This document shows positions 23,467 through 33,265 of a stretch of DNA of 64,000 nucleotides, one piece after another. The notes below the pieces were generated by a model. The model searched no databases and had not been told where the DNA came from. It saw nothing but the letters and a program-made list of their open reading frames with translations. Source of the stretch: Galdieria sulphuraria (lineage: Eukaryota; Rhodophyta; Bangiophyceae; Galdieriales; Galdieriaceae); contig NW_005178424.1 in the NCBI RefSeq assembly GCF_000341285.1, positions 1 through 64,000 of the forward strand. Reading direction: 5' to 3'. Position 1 is the stretch's first letter; every line of letters starts with the position of its first letter. The position numbers were made by a program, and so were the translations under genes.

Positions 23467-24312
23467 TGGACAGGTTCTTCCAGGCAAGTTGAAATTTGTT
23501 TTGCATAAACTTTCACCAACTGGAGTTATTAGTAAGTTCGATAGAACTGTCAAACGGTTCAGCGACGAACGTGGAGAGTGTTCCTGATTGGGCTGGAGCA
23601 GACAGAGAAGCGCTTGTCTTTGATACTTTCGATAATTTTGTGCCAGTTGATGTTGCCCATCTTCCAGGAATTATTTTCAATGCTGTCATTCGTCCTGACA
23701 TTGTTCACCGCGTGGTAGTGTGGCAAGCCGCTTGTAGGAGAAGAGGAATTCATAACACGAAGGTACGTTTGTCGCATAAAGAGAAATATCTCGTTCACAA
23801 ATCACTTGAAGACTCGTGCAGAAGTTTCTGGTGGAGGTAGAAAGCCACGACCTCAAAAAGGTACTGGCAGATCTCGACAAGGAAGTATAAGATCACCACT
23901 TTGGGTACACGGAGGTGTGGCTCACGGTCCTAAACCGAAAGATTACTCTTATCAGGAAGCCAGAAAACTTGTGGAGAATGGCTTGCGTTCACTACTTACT
24001 TCTCGTTTGATAGACGGTCGGTTGTGGATAGTAAGAGACTGCGCTTTACCCTCCAGTGATCCTGATATCCTTCACACACATTTGAAGAAACACTGTTGGA
24101 AGTCCTTTGCATTAGTTGATGCGAGAAACGATGACTTTGATGGAGTTTCCGATAACTTGGCTGATGCCGCTTTTTTTGTGCCTGAAGCTAAAGTGTTGAC
24201 TCTGGAGAAGATGAATGTTCACGATATCATTCAACAAGATCACTTAGTGATCAGTAGACAGGCTCTAGAACAAATGTTGGATAGGTTTAAACATATTAAC
24301 TGTTATTATTAA
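23467..24312 (+). CDS. MRPL4: mitochondrial ribosomal protein uL4m (5' end unresolved)
   Basis: Two clear exons: up to 23762 and 23812-24312, with a 49 bp intron. Visible uL4 features: VFDTFDNFVPVDVAHLPGIIFNAVIRPDIVHR, VVWQAACRRRGIHNTK, then GGGRKPRPQKGTGRSRQGS and PLWVHGGVAHGPKPKDYSY, the extended loop that lines the exit tunnel, and the C-terminal RNase-like fold with VLTLEKMNVHDIIQQDHLVIS. The divergence from cytosolic and plastid L4 suggests mitochondria. The reading frame has no ATG between the gap and the conserved part, so the first exon and presequence lie in or beyond the gap; a possible upstream frame GQVLPGKLKFVLHKL right after the Ns may belong to it. Confidence 0.85.
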
Positions 24313-25159
24313 GATTGTTGTTTTGCCCATAGAATTGAATCATTGACTTGTTTCTTGTTATATTGAATCGAGATTTCTTTCACGAATAAGGCCTTGTTAG
24401 TAACAAGAAATCCTTCAACGAGACAATTTTTGCTCACTCTAGCCAGAAGTACCCTTATGCAGCTTTGCTTCCATTTATTAGTTTTCTTTGTTTCGAATGT
24501 TGACACGATTGAACCGCTACTGCAGTCGAAAATTTTGTCAATAGCTTGAAGCAGGTTGAATTTTTGCAACTGGAGATTGTAAGCCGCTTGTTTGCAAAAC
24601 GCAAAGACTTGTGTACAGCCTTTTTGTTCACTGACAAAGGTACAAGAAGTATTAGTCAAATTTTTCACAGACTGGCCTTCTCAACTAGGATGCACTTTCT
24701 TAGTCACTGTTTAGACAGCAATACAAATAAATAGCTACCTTTTAAGTGATATGTTTTAAAGCTTTAGTACGGGAGCTTCACAAGGCTTCATTTTTCATAC
24801 AAAGATCATACATAAGGAGAGTTTCTTTCTGGCACACATACGATCAAAACAGTGCTATAGAGTTTACCGAAACACCAACTGACGCAAATAAGATTCAGAT
24901 ATAGGCTAGCTTCGCAAAGTTCTCTCCTTCCCAACTTGGAACACACTCTTGAAAAAGCACACTATATAAATGATTTTTGCAGGAGTCTGGACGTTGGCAC
25001 TTTTCACCAAAAACCCAATTACAAACGTACTGAATAAATACAAATTTCTCATTAATTTAGAATTTTCTTTCCTCTTTTGGAATAATTGTTAATTGTGAGA
25101 TTCCGACGTCGTCGAAGATTTGAAGAGGACCAAGACTGTGAAATATTTTGTCGGCGAAG
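24313..25159. other. intergenic region, 847 bp
   Basis: No gene recognised on either strand; should contain the P1 promoter. Frames up to 119 codons on the minus strand (24309-24668) have no coding look. Confidence 0.4.
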
Positions 25160-25622
25160 ATGGCAGATACGCACGCATCAGAAATGGCTTGTGTTTACGC
25201 AGGGTTAATTTTGCACGATGAAGGCCTTCCCATCACGGTAACTGCAAAGTTGACCAATTTGACGAATCAGCTCTTGACAAATAATGCTTTTACTAGGACG
25301 AGAACATAAAGACCTTATTGACTGCAGCACAAGTACATGTTGAACCATTCTGGCCCGGTCTGTTTGCTCGAATGATACAGAAGGTGGATATTGATGGCTT
25401 AGTTACGAATATTGGGTCGGCACCATCTCCAGCAACCATAGCTGCTGTTGCAGCGTCTTCTGGTCCTGCTGGTGGTGCTGCCCCCGCTTCCGGAAAGGAA
25501 GCAAGTAAAGAAGTATGTTGCGAATATTTTCGTTGGTTTTTTTAAATTGGTTATTATAGGAAGCTAAGAAGGAAGAAGAAGAGGAGGAAGACGAAGATCT
25601 TGGTTTGGGTCTGTTCGATTGA
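25160..25622 (+). CDS. RPP1: 60S acidic ribosomal protein P1
   Basis: Three exons, 25160-25237, 25297-25512 and 25560-25622; introns 59 and 47 bp; 118 residues. The N-terminal helical dimerisation domain (ACVYAGLILHDEGLPITDENIKTLL) crosses intron 1. Then come the FWPGLFARMI segment, an Ala/Gly/Pro hinge (GPAGGAAPASG), a Lys/Glu stretch and the EDLGLGLFD tail that docks GTPase factors on the ribosomal stalk. Length is normal. P1 rather than P2 is supported by WPGLFA. Confidence 0.95.
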
Positions 25623-26845
25623 TCTTCCCACTACTCAAATAAAAAGCACCTCTCGAGTTTTATCAGCAATTTTTGTATTGAAGCGTATGTTGATTACAAT
25701 ATTTGGAGGATATTAGATGTGTATGGTCGTTATCGAGATACTGTATTCAAGCCACGAGTATCTTTACTATCGCTTCAACCAGCCTTTCTTTTCCTGAAAT
25801 TCCCTCGTTAGATTATCTCTATGCCTAGTGTTGCTCTCTTTGAAAGGCGATAAGCAAATTCTTGAAGATTTTGTATCTCAAGAAATGGCTTAGCACACCG
25901 CGCTTGAAAGAATTCTCATACCACCGTTTTAATAGTGTTTATCAAACTCCCAAAGACTCTCCTTTGTGAATCAACCAGAGGCCATGCTGATAATGCCCTT
26001 CTATATATTATGTTGAAACAATAACTCTAATCGACTATTTGTCCATGAATTACAATACTTCAAGAGAGATTCTTCTGTTAGACTATGATATCCTTAGGCC
26101 CCTCATAATTTTGCAGACGGACTTTATATGCACAAACGTTGAATTTTCCATATCCTCCGCTCTACCTTTCTTTGGCATATCACAAGGTATTTTCATGTCG
26201 TTGATGTCCAATGACGTGAACTTGGCTTTAAAAAGAATAATCTAGATAACGCCAACAAAAAATTACGCAACTGTATTGTTATAACCTCGAGTTCTTATGT
26301 CTCTTAAAGGAAAACTTTTCTAAAATTGAACATATATCGTAAAACTCATCACCAACAGTTACTTGTGATAAAGCTTCAATATGTCTGAACAGATGAAAGG
26401 TTTCAGTATAATGAAATCGTTGCACCTTTCTCTAAATACTATGGAGCTTCAAATAGATTTGAGCTTTCAGTAAAGTAACCTGGGCCAATTCCATTCTAGA
26501 TGCTATTAGTCCCTTCTATGAAGATTAAAGAGTAAAAAATAGTACTTGATACAGAGTTTTTGAGAGTAAATGAGCTGTTCATATAGTTTCCTATGTAAAA
26601 ATACTCCCAAGTATTATTTACGAGCTCTTTCTGGTTCTTGCAGGGTGGAGGGCCTTCAACAAGAGTACGGAATAACCCGCTACAGAACTGGAGCAACGTT
26701 ATTGCCTGGAAATTAGAAAACGCGCCCTTTACTATTCGGTCTATTCAACAGATAAAAACTTTCAAATATGCTATTTTATTTCTTGCAAACCTCAAAACCA
26801 CTAAAGTATCTCAACATTAAAAAGTAAAAGAACGAGTTAGGGCGG
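25623..26845. other. convergent intergenic region, 1.2 kb
   Basis: Lies between the ends of two convergent genes and is longer than most spacers here. Only short frames; no RNA gene, repeat or protein recognised. Confidence 0.35.
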
Positions 26846-27148
26846 TCACTCCTTCACTTCTTCCTTGATCTTTTCGGCTTTCTCCGATATCGCTTCTGAT
26901 GCTGCGCTCATACTCTCTTTGATTGCAGACCCTGCTTTCCTTATTTCTTCCTTCGCCTCCTGTGCCTTGTCTTGGGCTTCTTCCTGTTTGCTTTTGGGTG
27001 CTGTCCACTCCTTATATTTTTCACTGACAGTTTCTTTGACGTCGCTCAAAACCTGGGTCACTTTCTCCGTTCCAGTATGAACTGCACTCTTCAATTTCTC
27101 TTCAGCTTCTTCCAAAGTACTCCTGTTGGAATCGTTTTCTGCAGACAT
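26846..27148 (-). CDS. small LEA-like amphipathic helical protein
   Basis: Single exon, 100 residues, nearly all Glu, Lys, Ala, Ser and Gln with no hydrophobic core and no signal peptide. It has repeated 11-residue-like units (EEKLKSAVHTG, TEKVTQVLSDV, KETVSEKYKEW, QDKAQEAKEEI) as in group 3 LEA proteins, which fold into amphipathic helices on drying and protect membranes or proteins. It is divergent from another LEA-like gene 66 bp away that looks plastid-targeted. Similar helical repeats occur in apolipoproteins, so the LEA label rests on composition only. Confidence 0.65.
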   Translation of the reverse strand: MSAENDSNRSTLEEAEEKLKSAVHTGTEKVTQVLSDVKETVSEKYKEWTAPKSKQEEAQDKAQEAKEEIRKAGSAIKESMSAASEAISEKAEKIKEEVKE

Positions 27149-27214
27149 CTCAATATCTCCCTTTGGATGAAACTCAAAATAAGAATGTGTATGTCCAGAT
27201 CAAATATTCATTAG
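27149..27214. promoter_or_regulatory. 66 bp shared divergent promoter of two LEA-like genes
   Basis: The two start codons face away from each other across 66 bp. This is too short for two independent promoters of ordinary size, so joint control is likely. No named motif was identified. Confidence 0.45.
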
Positions 27215-27753
27215 ATGCTTCCAGCAGATCTGAAAATGTTTGCCTTTCAACAAAACATATGTTCCAGCTCTATTCTTCTTCCAAGGTACTCATCTAACAT
27301 AGTTAAACAAGATCATATTGAACCAATGGTGAATTTAGGAAAGTTGCCTGTAAAAACATCGACTATGTCTACCATAGAAGAGTTACATTTCCGCAAAATA
27401 AGAGGGTAGCCTTTCCAAGGATAATTTCACGTGCTGCTGCTGGTGACAATGCCAAAGAGGAGATCAAAAATGTCTTCGAAGATATCAAAGAAAAGGGTGC
27501 CGACGTATACCATGCCGTGGAGGAGAATATAAAGCAAGGGGCAGAAAAAGTGTCAGACAAAGTGAATGAACTGAAAGAAGCAGTTAATGAAAAAATGGAA
27601 GATATGAATTCTGGTCATTCATCAACCAAAGAAAGAGCGAAGGAGGTTGTAGATAAGTTACAAGAGACTGGCCAGTCAGCTATGGAGGACATGTCTGAGG
27701 CCAAAAAGAAAGTTGAAGAGAAATGGGAAGACTGGAAACAAGAGCACAAATAG
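27215..27753 (+). CDS. LEA-like helical protein with a predicted plastid transit peptide
   Basis: Two exons, 27215-27285 and 27339-27753 (53 bp intron), 161 residues; the second in-frame ATG (27236, MFAFQQNICSSS) is also a good start. The N-terminal 55 residues are Ser/Arg/Val-rich and end near RIISRAAAGD, like a red-algal plastid transit peptide starting with Met-Phe/Ala-Phe. The mature part is a charged amphipathic helix with LEA-like repeats (ENIKQGAEKVSDKVNELKEA, KERAKEVVDKLQETGQSAMED, KKKVEEKWEDWKQEHK). It resembles the divergent neighbour in composition and the K-EW/K-DW motif, so they may be old duplicates split between compartments. Targeting and stress function are inferred. Confidence 0.65.
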
Positions 27754-28239
27754 TCAAAGCTAATCAATATGGGGCCGAAGAGTATGGGTCATGTCATTTG
27801 TCTCAAATAAATGGGAATTTGTGGTTTTTTGAGGAAAAAATCAAAATTTGCGCCAAAAATAATCGCATAATAGATTATAACAAAGCCCCAACTGTGTCGA
27901 TAGAGAAGAGAGAATAGAAGATTTTCATACAGGTCTATTTAAGGTCTCGATGTGGAAAACCTTGAGTGAATCGGCCTTGCAATCATAGAATGTAAATTTT
28001 CTGTTTAAAATGTCAAAAAGCGCAAAGAGTAATAGTATATGAAAGAAAGGAACAAATAGAGTTCGTAGAAAAACAATTTCCATCAGTCTTTTCCAGCATA
28101 GAGGAGAAACAGCCAATTTTAATGAAGAGATAGCTACTAACAAACCACCGAAACTGGAATTTTTCAGTTTTTAGCTTTCAAATTGTAGAAAATTCCTTCA
28201 CCAATTTCGTTATTGGGACTGCTTTCCTGAAGGGGCGAA
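27754..28239. other. intergenic spacer, 486 bp
   Basis: AT-rich, nothing recognised. Confidence 0.4.
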
Positions 28240-28596
28240 ATGTCGAAAGTAGTTCAAACAGCAAAAAGATTATACCAAGCTGGAAATAAGTTTTCCCTGA
28301 GTGTTTTGTTTGAAAGAAAAAGCACTCCAAATCTTTATTCTCGCCGTCACTTTGCAACTGAGACTGAACAACAGTCACATGAGCACGGAAGGCGGTTGAC
28401 GTGGAGGGACTTCAGGGAAGGCAGGTGCAACCTTGACGAGTTGGCAAATGATAATCGACATATCGGCGTGTATATTGTTTTATCCTTTTACGTCGTTGTT
28501 GGTGTCACTCTCAAAAAAGTATTCGGTGGGAAGAAAAAGGGAGAGAACGAGGAAGTGATCTCAGTTGAGCAAGCCGAGGCAGCACCGACACCTTAA
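28240..28596 (+). CDS. small single-pass membrane protein, probably mitochondrial, function unknown
   Basis: Single exon, 118 residues. The N-terminus is basic and lacks acidic residues for about 24 positions (MSKVVQTAKRLYQAGNKFSL), ending in SRRHFATETE, which looks like a mitochondrial presequence with a processing site at RRHFA. A conserved-looking block, WRDFREGRCNLDELANDNRHIG, precedes one membrane helix (VYIVLSFYVVVGVTL) and a Lys-rich then acidic tail. The size and topology suit a small subunit of a respiratory complex or ATP synthase, but I do not recognise the family. Confidence 0.6.
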   Translation: MSKVVQTAKRLYQAGNKFSLSVLFERKSTPNLYSRRHFATETEQQSHEHGRRLTWRDFREGRCNLDELANDNRHIGVYIVLSFYVVVGVTLKKVFGGKKKGENEEVISVEQAEAAPTP

Positions 28597-29473
28597 GCAG
28601 TTTATGTCTTACTTGAAACAAGCGTTTTTGTCTTCGAGTGTAAACTTGCTATAGTCACCAAAATTTTCTTCCATTCAATAAATTGCCTCTTTACATCATC
28701 AAGACTGACTAACTGTCAAGTCTTGTGTACCTTCTCAGATAGACATACTCAGATTTGAGTAACAAACTGTCTCTTTCGCGTTGCAGTCGTTATTTCGCTT
28801 TCTTTCCATCCTGTGTTTTGTTTGGCTACATTCTTCTGTTGGTGTTCAAAGGGTGACTTTCACAAACAGAAAATCAACTCTCGGCCTACTTTTCACTTGG
28901 AATATTGAGTTGGTACTTTCTACGATATAGATATAAATACAACAAACTTTCAAGCGAAGAGGTCTCACAGGCAAAGAAAAAGGATACTCATACGTGGCGT
29001 AGCATATAAAGGGAAAAGCAAACAAATATGAGGAGAGCTTCCTCCACAATATGAGAGACAACTGCAAGATATAGACATATAAGTTCACACGCTAACAATT
29101 TTCACGTGTTCATTTCTGTTAAGCTATGAACAACCTTTCGATTACTTTAGATTATTTACTGAACAAAAGAATCTTGTTTTAGAACAACCGACTTCAATTA
29201 CCGACATGAAAGTCTTTGCTGATCTAAAGAGCACCACTTGAAAATAAAACTGGAAATTTTATTTAGAAATTGAAAAATGGATATATGGCCTTGTAAATAA
29301 CATTTCTACGGCAGAAAAACTAAAAAAGGAACTATCGGTAAAACTCCCAAGAGTGGTCCAAAAAGCTTTCATCGTCTCCACAAAAGAATCACGATTCTTC
29401 TTCATTCATAAAACAATCACAAAAGTATGGAAAAGCAAGTTGTTCCGAAACAGCTACATACATCTTTGACCCG
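28597..29473. other. convergent intergenic region, 877 bp
   Basis: Nothing recognised on either strand. Confidence 0.35.
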
Positions 29474-30628
29474 TTATCGACGATTGCACGCTTCGCTGGC
29501 AACTTGAAATAAGAAATTCTGGCTACGACTATTAGCTGGTGCCTTTCGCGCGTCTTCTTCACTATTCTCTTGTTTCCGATACTTCTCCACTCGCAATAAT
29601 CGCTCGTTCTCAAGCGACTCTGCATCTTGTTGCATTTCCCTCAAAATTTCTTCTCTATTACTTTTTGAGGAGCATCTATTCTCAGAATCCGCAACTTTCG
29701 CGCTCACTCTCGAATTTATGCCGTTCTTCAAAAAAGAGTTCTCCTGGAAATGACTTGATTCCGAACTTGCTTCAGGCTTCCATCCATGATATCTTGCGCC
29801 CTTTGGAACCACTAAACCGTATCCTTCTTTGGAATAGTCTCTTCTATGGTCTTCTTTCCTTGTATCTATACTACCATATCTATTCTCGCAATTGTGTGAA
29901 ATATCCGAATGTGTGTGTGTTGAGTTTTTTCGACGACTATGCCTTCCTTTTTTAGAAGACCTTTGTCTTCGATGGTCACTTTCGTGTCGTCTCTTCAAGT
30001 TGTGTTCTCTGTAGTCAACTTTTCTATCTTCACTCGACCTATCCCTTTTGTCTCCACGGGTTAAAGTTACATTTGCACTAGTATGGGTCTCTTTCGTACT
30101 CTGTTGTTTGCTCAGGGACCTCCTTAACTTTTCCATTTTCACAGGATTGTTACGAATTGCTTGGATAGCCTCCACTTCTTTACGCTTAATCTCCATCAAG
30201 GGATCTTCCCTCAATTTTGCCTCCAAGTCCAGACGATTTAAGCCGAACGTAGCTTCCAACTGGGGTTTATTTCCTTGAGTGAGCAACTGAAGACGGCTTT
30301 CTTCTTCTACCTTCCCTTTCTGGGATAACAAAGAATCTGCAGACTTTTTCCCCAGTAAATATTGTTCCTCTTCGTCTTTTTCCTTTCCCCATTCGTACAG
30401 CCATTCTACTCGCTCTTGTTGCTTCAAAACAGATGGGTCTAACTGTCCAGACTCAACTTGCAGTCTTCGCAGTTCTTGAAAGTGTCTTTCATCTTCCAAC
30501 TGCTTTTTAAGCTCTTCAATTCGCTTCTTTTCCTCTTCTGCTTTTTTTTCTGCCAACCAAACCTTCTCGTTATTCTTAAGAGTTGCAGTGTGCCAACTCT
30601 TCTTGTTCAAGAACTGCAAGGCACTCAT
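29474..30628 (-). CDS. CWC25: pre-mRNA splicing factor CWC25
   Basis: Single exon from the ATG at 30628, about 384 residues. The N-terminal Cir_N/CWC25 block is clear: ALQFLNKKSWHTATLKNNEKVW, AEKKAEEEKKRIEELKKQLE, then VEWLYEWG. CWC25 joins the spliceosome at step one and contacts the branch helix. The middle is Arg/Ser/His-rich and disordered (KRRHESDHRRQRSSKKGRHS). Near the C-terminus YGLVVPKGARYHGW and REEILREMQQDAESLENERL match the usual tail, but the extreme end differs from animal CWC25, so an unnoticed 3' intron is possible. The start lies 30 bp from that of a divergent gene. Confidence 0.88.
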   Translation of the reverse strand: MSALQFLNKKSWHTATLKNNEKVWLAEKKAEEEKKRIEELKKQLEDERHFQELRRLQVESGQLDPSVLKQQERVEWLYEWGKEKDEEEQYLLGKKSADSLLSQKGKVEEESRLQLLTQGNKPQLEATFGLNRLDLEAKLREDPLMEIKRKEVEAIQAIRNNPVKMEKLRRSLSKQQSTKETHTSANVTLTRGDKRDRSSEDRKVDYREHNLKRRHESDHRRQRSSKKGRHSRRKNSTHTHSDISHNCENRYGSIDTRKEDHRRDYSKEGYGLVVPKGARYHGWKPEASSESSHFQENSFLKNGINSRVSAKVADSENRCSSKSNREEILREMQQDAESLENERLLRVEKYRKQENSEEDARKAPANSRSQNFLFQVASEACNRR

Positions 30629-30658
30629 CACTTAATTTGTCCAACCCACTTGGGCCAT

Positions 30659-30991
30659 ATGAACCTTTCAGAGCTAGAAGAGCAAGTGAAAAGATTGAAT
30701 AGTCAAATAGAAAAACTCGAAATTCTGGCGAATAAGCAACGTAAATAACCACTTGTTGTTTGAAGGAACTTTGTGTTTACGCTCTTTGTGTTTTCCCTAG
30801 GCTACGAGGCAAGAGAAGCTGTGCAGAGTCACGAAGCAGACTTTGAACGACGTTTGCAACTACTAGAGGAAGAAAATGAGAAGCTTAGAAGAGAATATGA
30901 AAAAATGCGTTATCAGAGACTGCATCTTATCAAAGGTTTGGAGGAGCTACGACTCAGACTGGCGAAAACTTCAGAGATGTGTCACAAGTGA
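30659..30991 (+). CDS. small coiled-coil protein, function unknown
   Basis: Two exons, 30659-30740 and 30801-30991 (60 bp intron), 90 residues, almost entirely one coiled coil: LSELEEQVKRLNSQIEKLEI, FERRLQLLEEENEKLRREYE and LIKGLEELRLRLAK. No other domain. Either exon alone is under 75 codons, so it is easily missed. The clean splice preserves the heptad pattern, which supports a real gene. It may be a small assembly or tethering factor; no family is recognised. Confidence 0.65.
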
Positions 30992-31860
30992 ATCCGACGT
31001 TTCTTGTTAGAGCTTTCTTTTAAGCTTGCCAATGCAGTGACCTTTTTTTGCTTCCGAAAACTGTTCTCTATTTTTTAAGATAGTCGTTCTCTAGACTTGT
31101 TGGAAGCTACTTGACAAGATTCCTTAAGATCAACATATTGTCGGAAAGTCGGAGTTTAACTAGTGTTTAGATGCAAATTACTTCTTATTAAATATAAAGA
31201 TATACTCTAACATTTCTAGGATATATTGTGCAAATTATTGGAAATCTATGCTTTCCTTTAAACAAACTGAAAGTTCTGAACTTTCACGGACGTTATTACT
31301 GTTTGAAAATCTCACACAACAGTGGGCTTTGAAGTTCCGTTTTCCCAGCTTGTTGTTGGATAAAGGTGATCAAGCTCCTCTGATCTCCAAATAGATGATT
31401 TAATGGTCCCTCTTTAGTTACAAAGTAGTTGGATATCAAAAAGAAAAACTGATTCGTGCTGCAATGGAATGTAAAACTTGAATCGTAAAATGAGAAAAGT
31501 TACAATTGACTGGTGAAATTTGTATGTCTTATATTCCGCTCTTCGGGATGAAAACAATTTCTCTATAACCGTGTCAAGAATGAGGTTTCTACAAAACTGC
31601 ATTAAATATTTCAACATGAGTCCGTACGTAAATAACAACAGGTTTATTATTACTAGTTGGCTAAAACGATGTTTCAGTCAATCTGAAACGAATAAGCTGA
31701 AAAACCATTGCCTTGCTATCCAATTCTGTATCAACAACTATAAACTCACACATAAACAATGTTTTTCAGAAACAAATTTAAAACTTCCTATCATGTTGAT
31801 TGTGAATACTAACTTATATACCATAGAACAACCTTTACCACTTCTCACGAAAGCAAAGTG
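30992..31860. other. intergenic region, 869 bp
   Basis: Between convergent genes; only non-coding-looking frames (longest 139 codons at 31520-31939, overlapping the REX4 3' end antisense). Confidence 0.35.
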
Positions 31861-32814
31861 TCATCGATGCTTCTTTCTGGCAAGCTTGACTTTCTTCGTC
31901 TGCAGTTCCATTTCCCATTCTTTTGCAAATCTTTTGTAAATCATCAGAGTCGCTCTGGCATCTTCTACTGAATCATGTTCTCCATCCTGAATCCTTATTC
32001 CTAGAATTTCTTGAGCCAATTTCCGCAAAGAGGGTGTTTTTCTTGATAGATGATGGCTTCGCAATCCTCGCCACTTGGAAGTATCCCTTATCAGCTTACG
32101 TGGATGTGAAAGTAAAAGTGCGTGCATATCGTGGTGAATTGCGTGACCAACCAAAATACGATTCCTAATAATCGAATAAACATCCCGCTGTGCTTGTTCA
32201 AAAGATACTGCATCTGAACTCCTCAAATGTTCAGGCCGAATTCCACTAACAGAGGTGCGATAGTCAACAACTGGTTCCTTGTCGTTCAAAACATATTTAT
32301 CATACAGTACTTCTCCCTTAAAGTTCACGATTGAAACTCGAGCAAGTGAATGTTCCTTTCCTAGTTTTCCCACTCCGACAAACTCACAGTCTAACGCCAC
32401 TACTTTTGTAAGTCGTGGAATCTCGTTCCTAGAAGAGATCTCAGCTGTGCTCTTGCTATTTGCAAGCTCTAGCCCTTGGGATGGAACGGTTCCATCACAA
32501 AAAGTCACTTGTGTTTCTCGGGACCGGACCGATGAATTTTGTATTCCACTCTCAACTCCACTTTTAAAACAAGTCACGTTACTTTCTCGTTTCTGTCGAT
32601 ATTTTCCCTTGTCGTGAATTGAGTTGGAAGCAAGTTTCTCACGGAGTGCCATCCAATTCTGATCTGTCTTTAAATACAATTTCGAAGAATTTTTCCTTTT
32701 ACGAAGTGAAGCGGAGTTGCGCTTTTCATATTTTGTCGTCTGCTGAGAAAGTACGTCAGGTGGGCGTTCTTCAGTCTGCTGTCTCTTAATGACTTGAGCA
32801 ATGACTTGTTCCAT
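31861..32814 (-). CDS. REX4: RNA exonuclease 4 (DEDDh family)
   Basis: Single exon from the ATG at 32814, 317 residues; the frame continues about 10 codons upstream without an ATG, so a short first exon is possible. The exonuclease domain (about 140-300) has Exo I VVALDCEFVGVG, Exo II LVGHAIHHDMHAL and Exo III EHDSVEDARATL, giving the D-E-D-D-H set. YVLNDKEPVVDYRTSVSGI is the usual REX4 insert. The N-terminal 130 residues are basic and Ser-rich, suiting a nucleolar protein; yeast Rex4 works in rRNA processing. The KKVKLARKKHR tail may be a nuclear localisation signal. Confidence 0.93.
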   Translation of the reverse strand: MEQVIAQVIKRQQTEERPPDVLSQQTTKYEKRNSASLRKRKNSSKLYLKTDQNWMALREKLASNSIHDKGKYRQKRESNVTCFKSGVESGIQNSSVRSRETQVTFCDGTVPSQGLELANSKSTAEISSRNEIPRLTKVVALDCEFVGVGKLGKEHSLARVSIVNFKGEVLYDKYVLNDKEPVVDYRTSVSGIRPEHLRSSDAVSFEQAQRDVYSIIRNRILVGHAIHHDMHALLLSHPRKLIRDTSKWRGLRSHHLSRKTPSLRKLAQEILGIRIQDGEHDSVEDARATLMIYKRFAKEWEMELQTKKVKLARKKHR

Positions 32815-33265
32815 AGTCAAACCAAATTTGGCGAAATTGCCCAAATCAGTGTGTATTCCTGTTTCTAATTATGAAAGATGCATTGCAGAAACAGCGATAG
32901 AACTTCAAACGAATATATTTTCAAAGATAATTTCTATTGACAGTTTGCTTTCCTTGTTTTGATGAGAAATCTACATCGAATAAAATGTGTGAGGTCTATA
33001 TCGCTGTTTGAATGTCTCTATTCAAACTATCTTTCCTATAAAAGTAGTAATGAGAATTGCTAACGGATTCGATTTCTTGACGTGCCATTCATTTACATGG
33101 AAAACAAGTGTCCAACAAATCTAGCAATGGAAAATTCCATTTCTCAATCCAAACAAGGCAATATAGATAGGGCTTGCAATATGAAGATACATGAATGCTT
33201 TAAAAACAAGTCAAGTTGATGGTTTGTTAGTCAAACTTGGGATGCAAATATGGCTTTGAGTATCA
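32815..33265. other. intergenic spacer, 451 bp
   Basis: Upstream of REX4, downstream of BRF1. Nothing specific seen. Confidence 0.35.

Noticed and set aside
24309-24668. 119-codon minus-strand frame after uL4m
   Set aside because: No family features and no plausible splice partner.
31520-31939. 139-codon plus-strand frame
   Set aside because: Overlaps the end of REX4 antisense; composition is not coding-like and no motif is seen.
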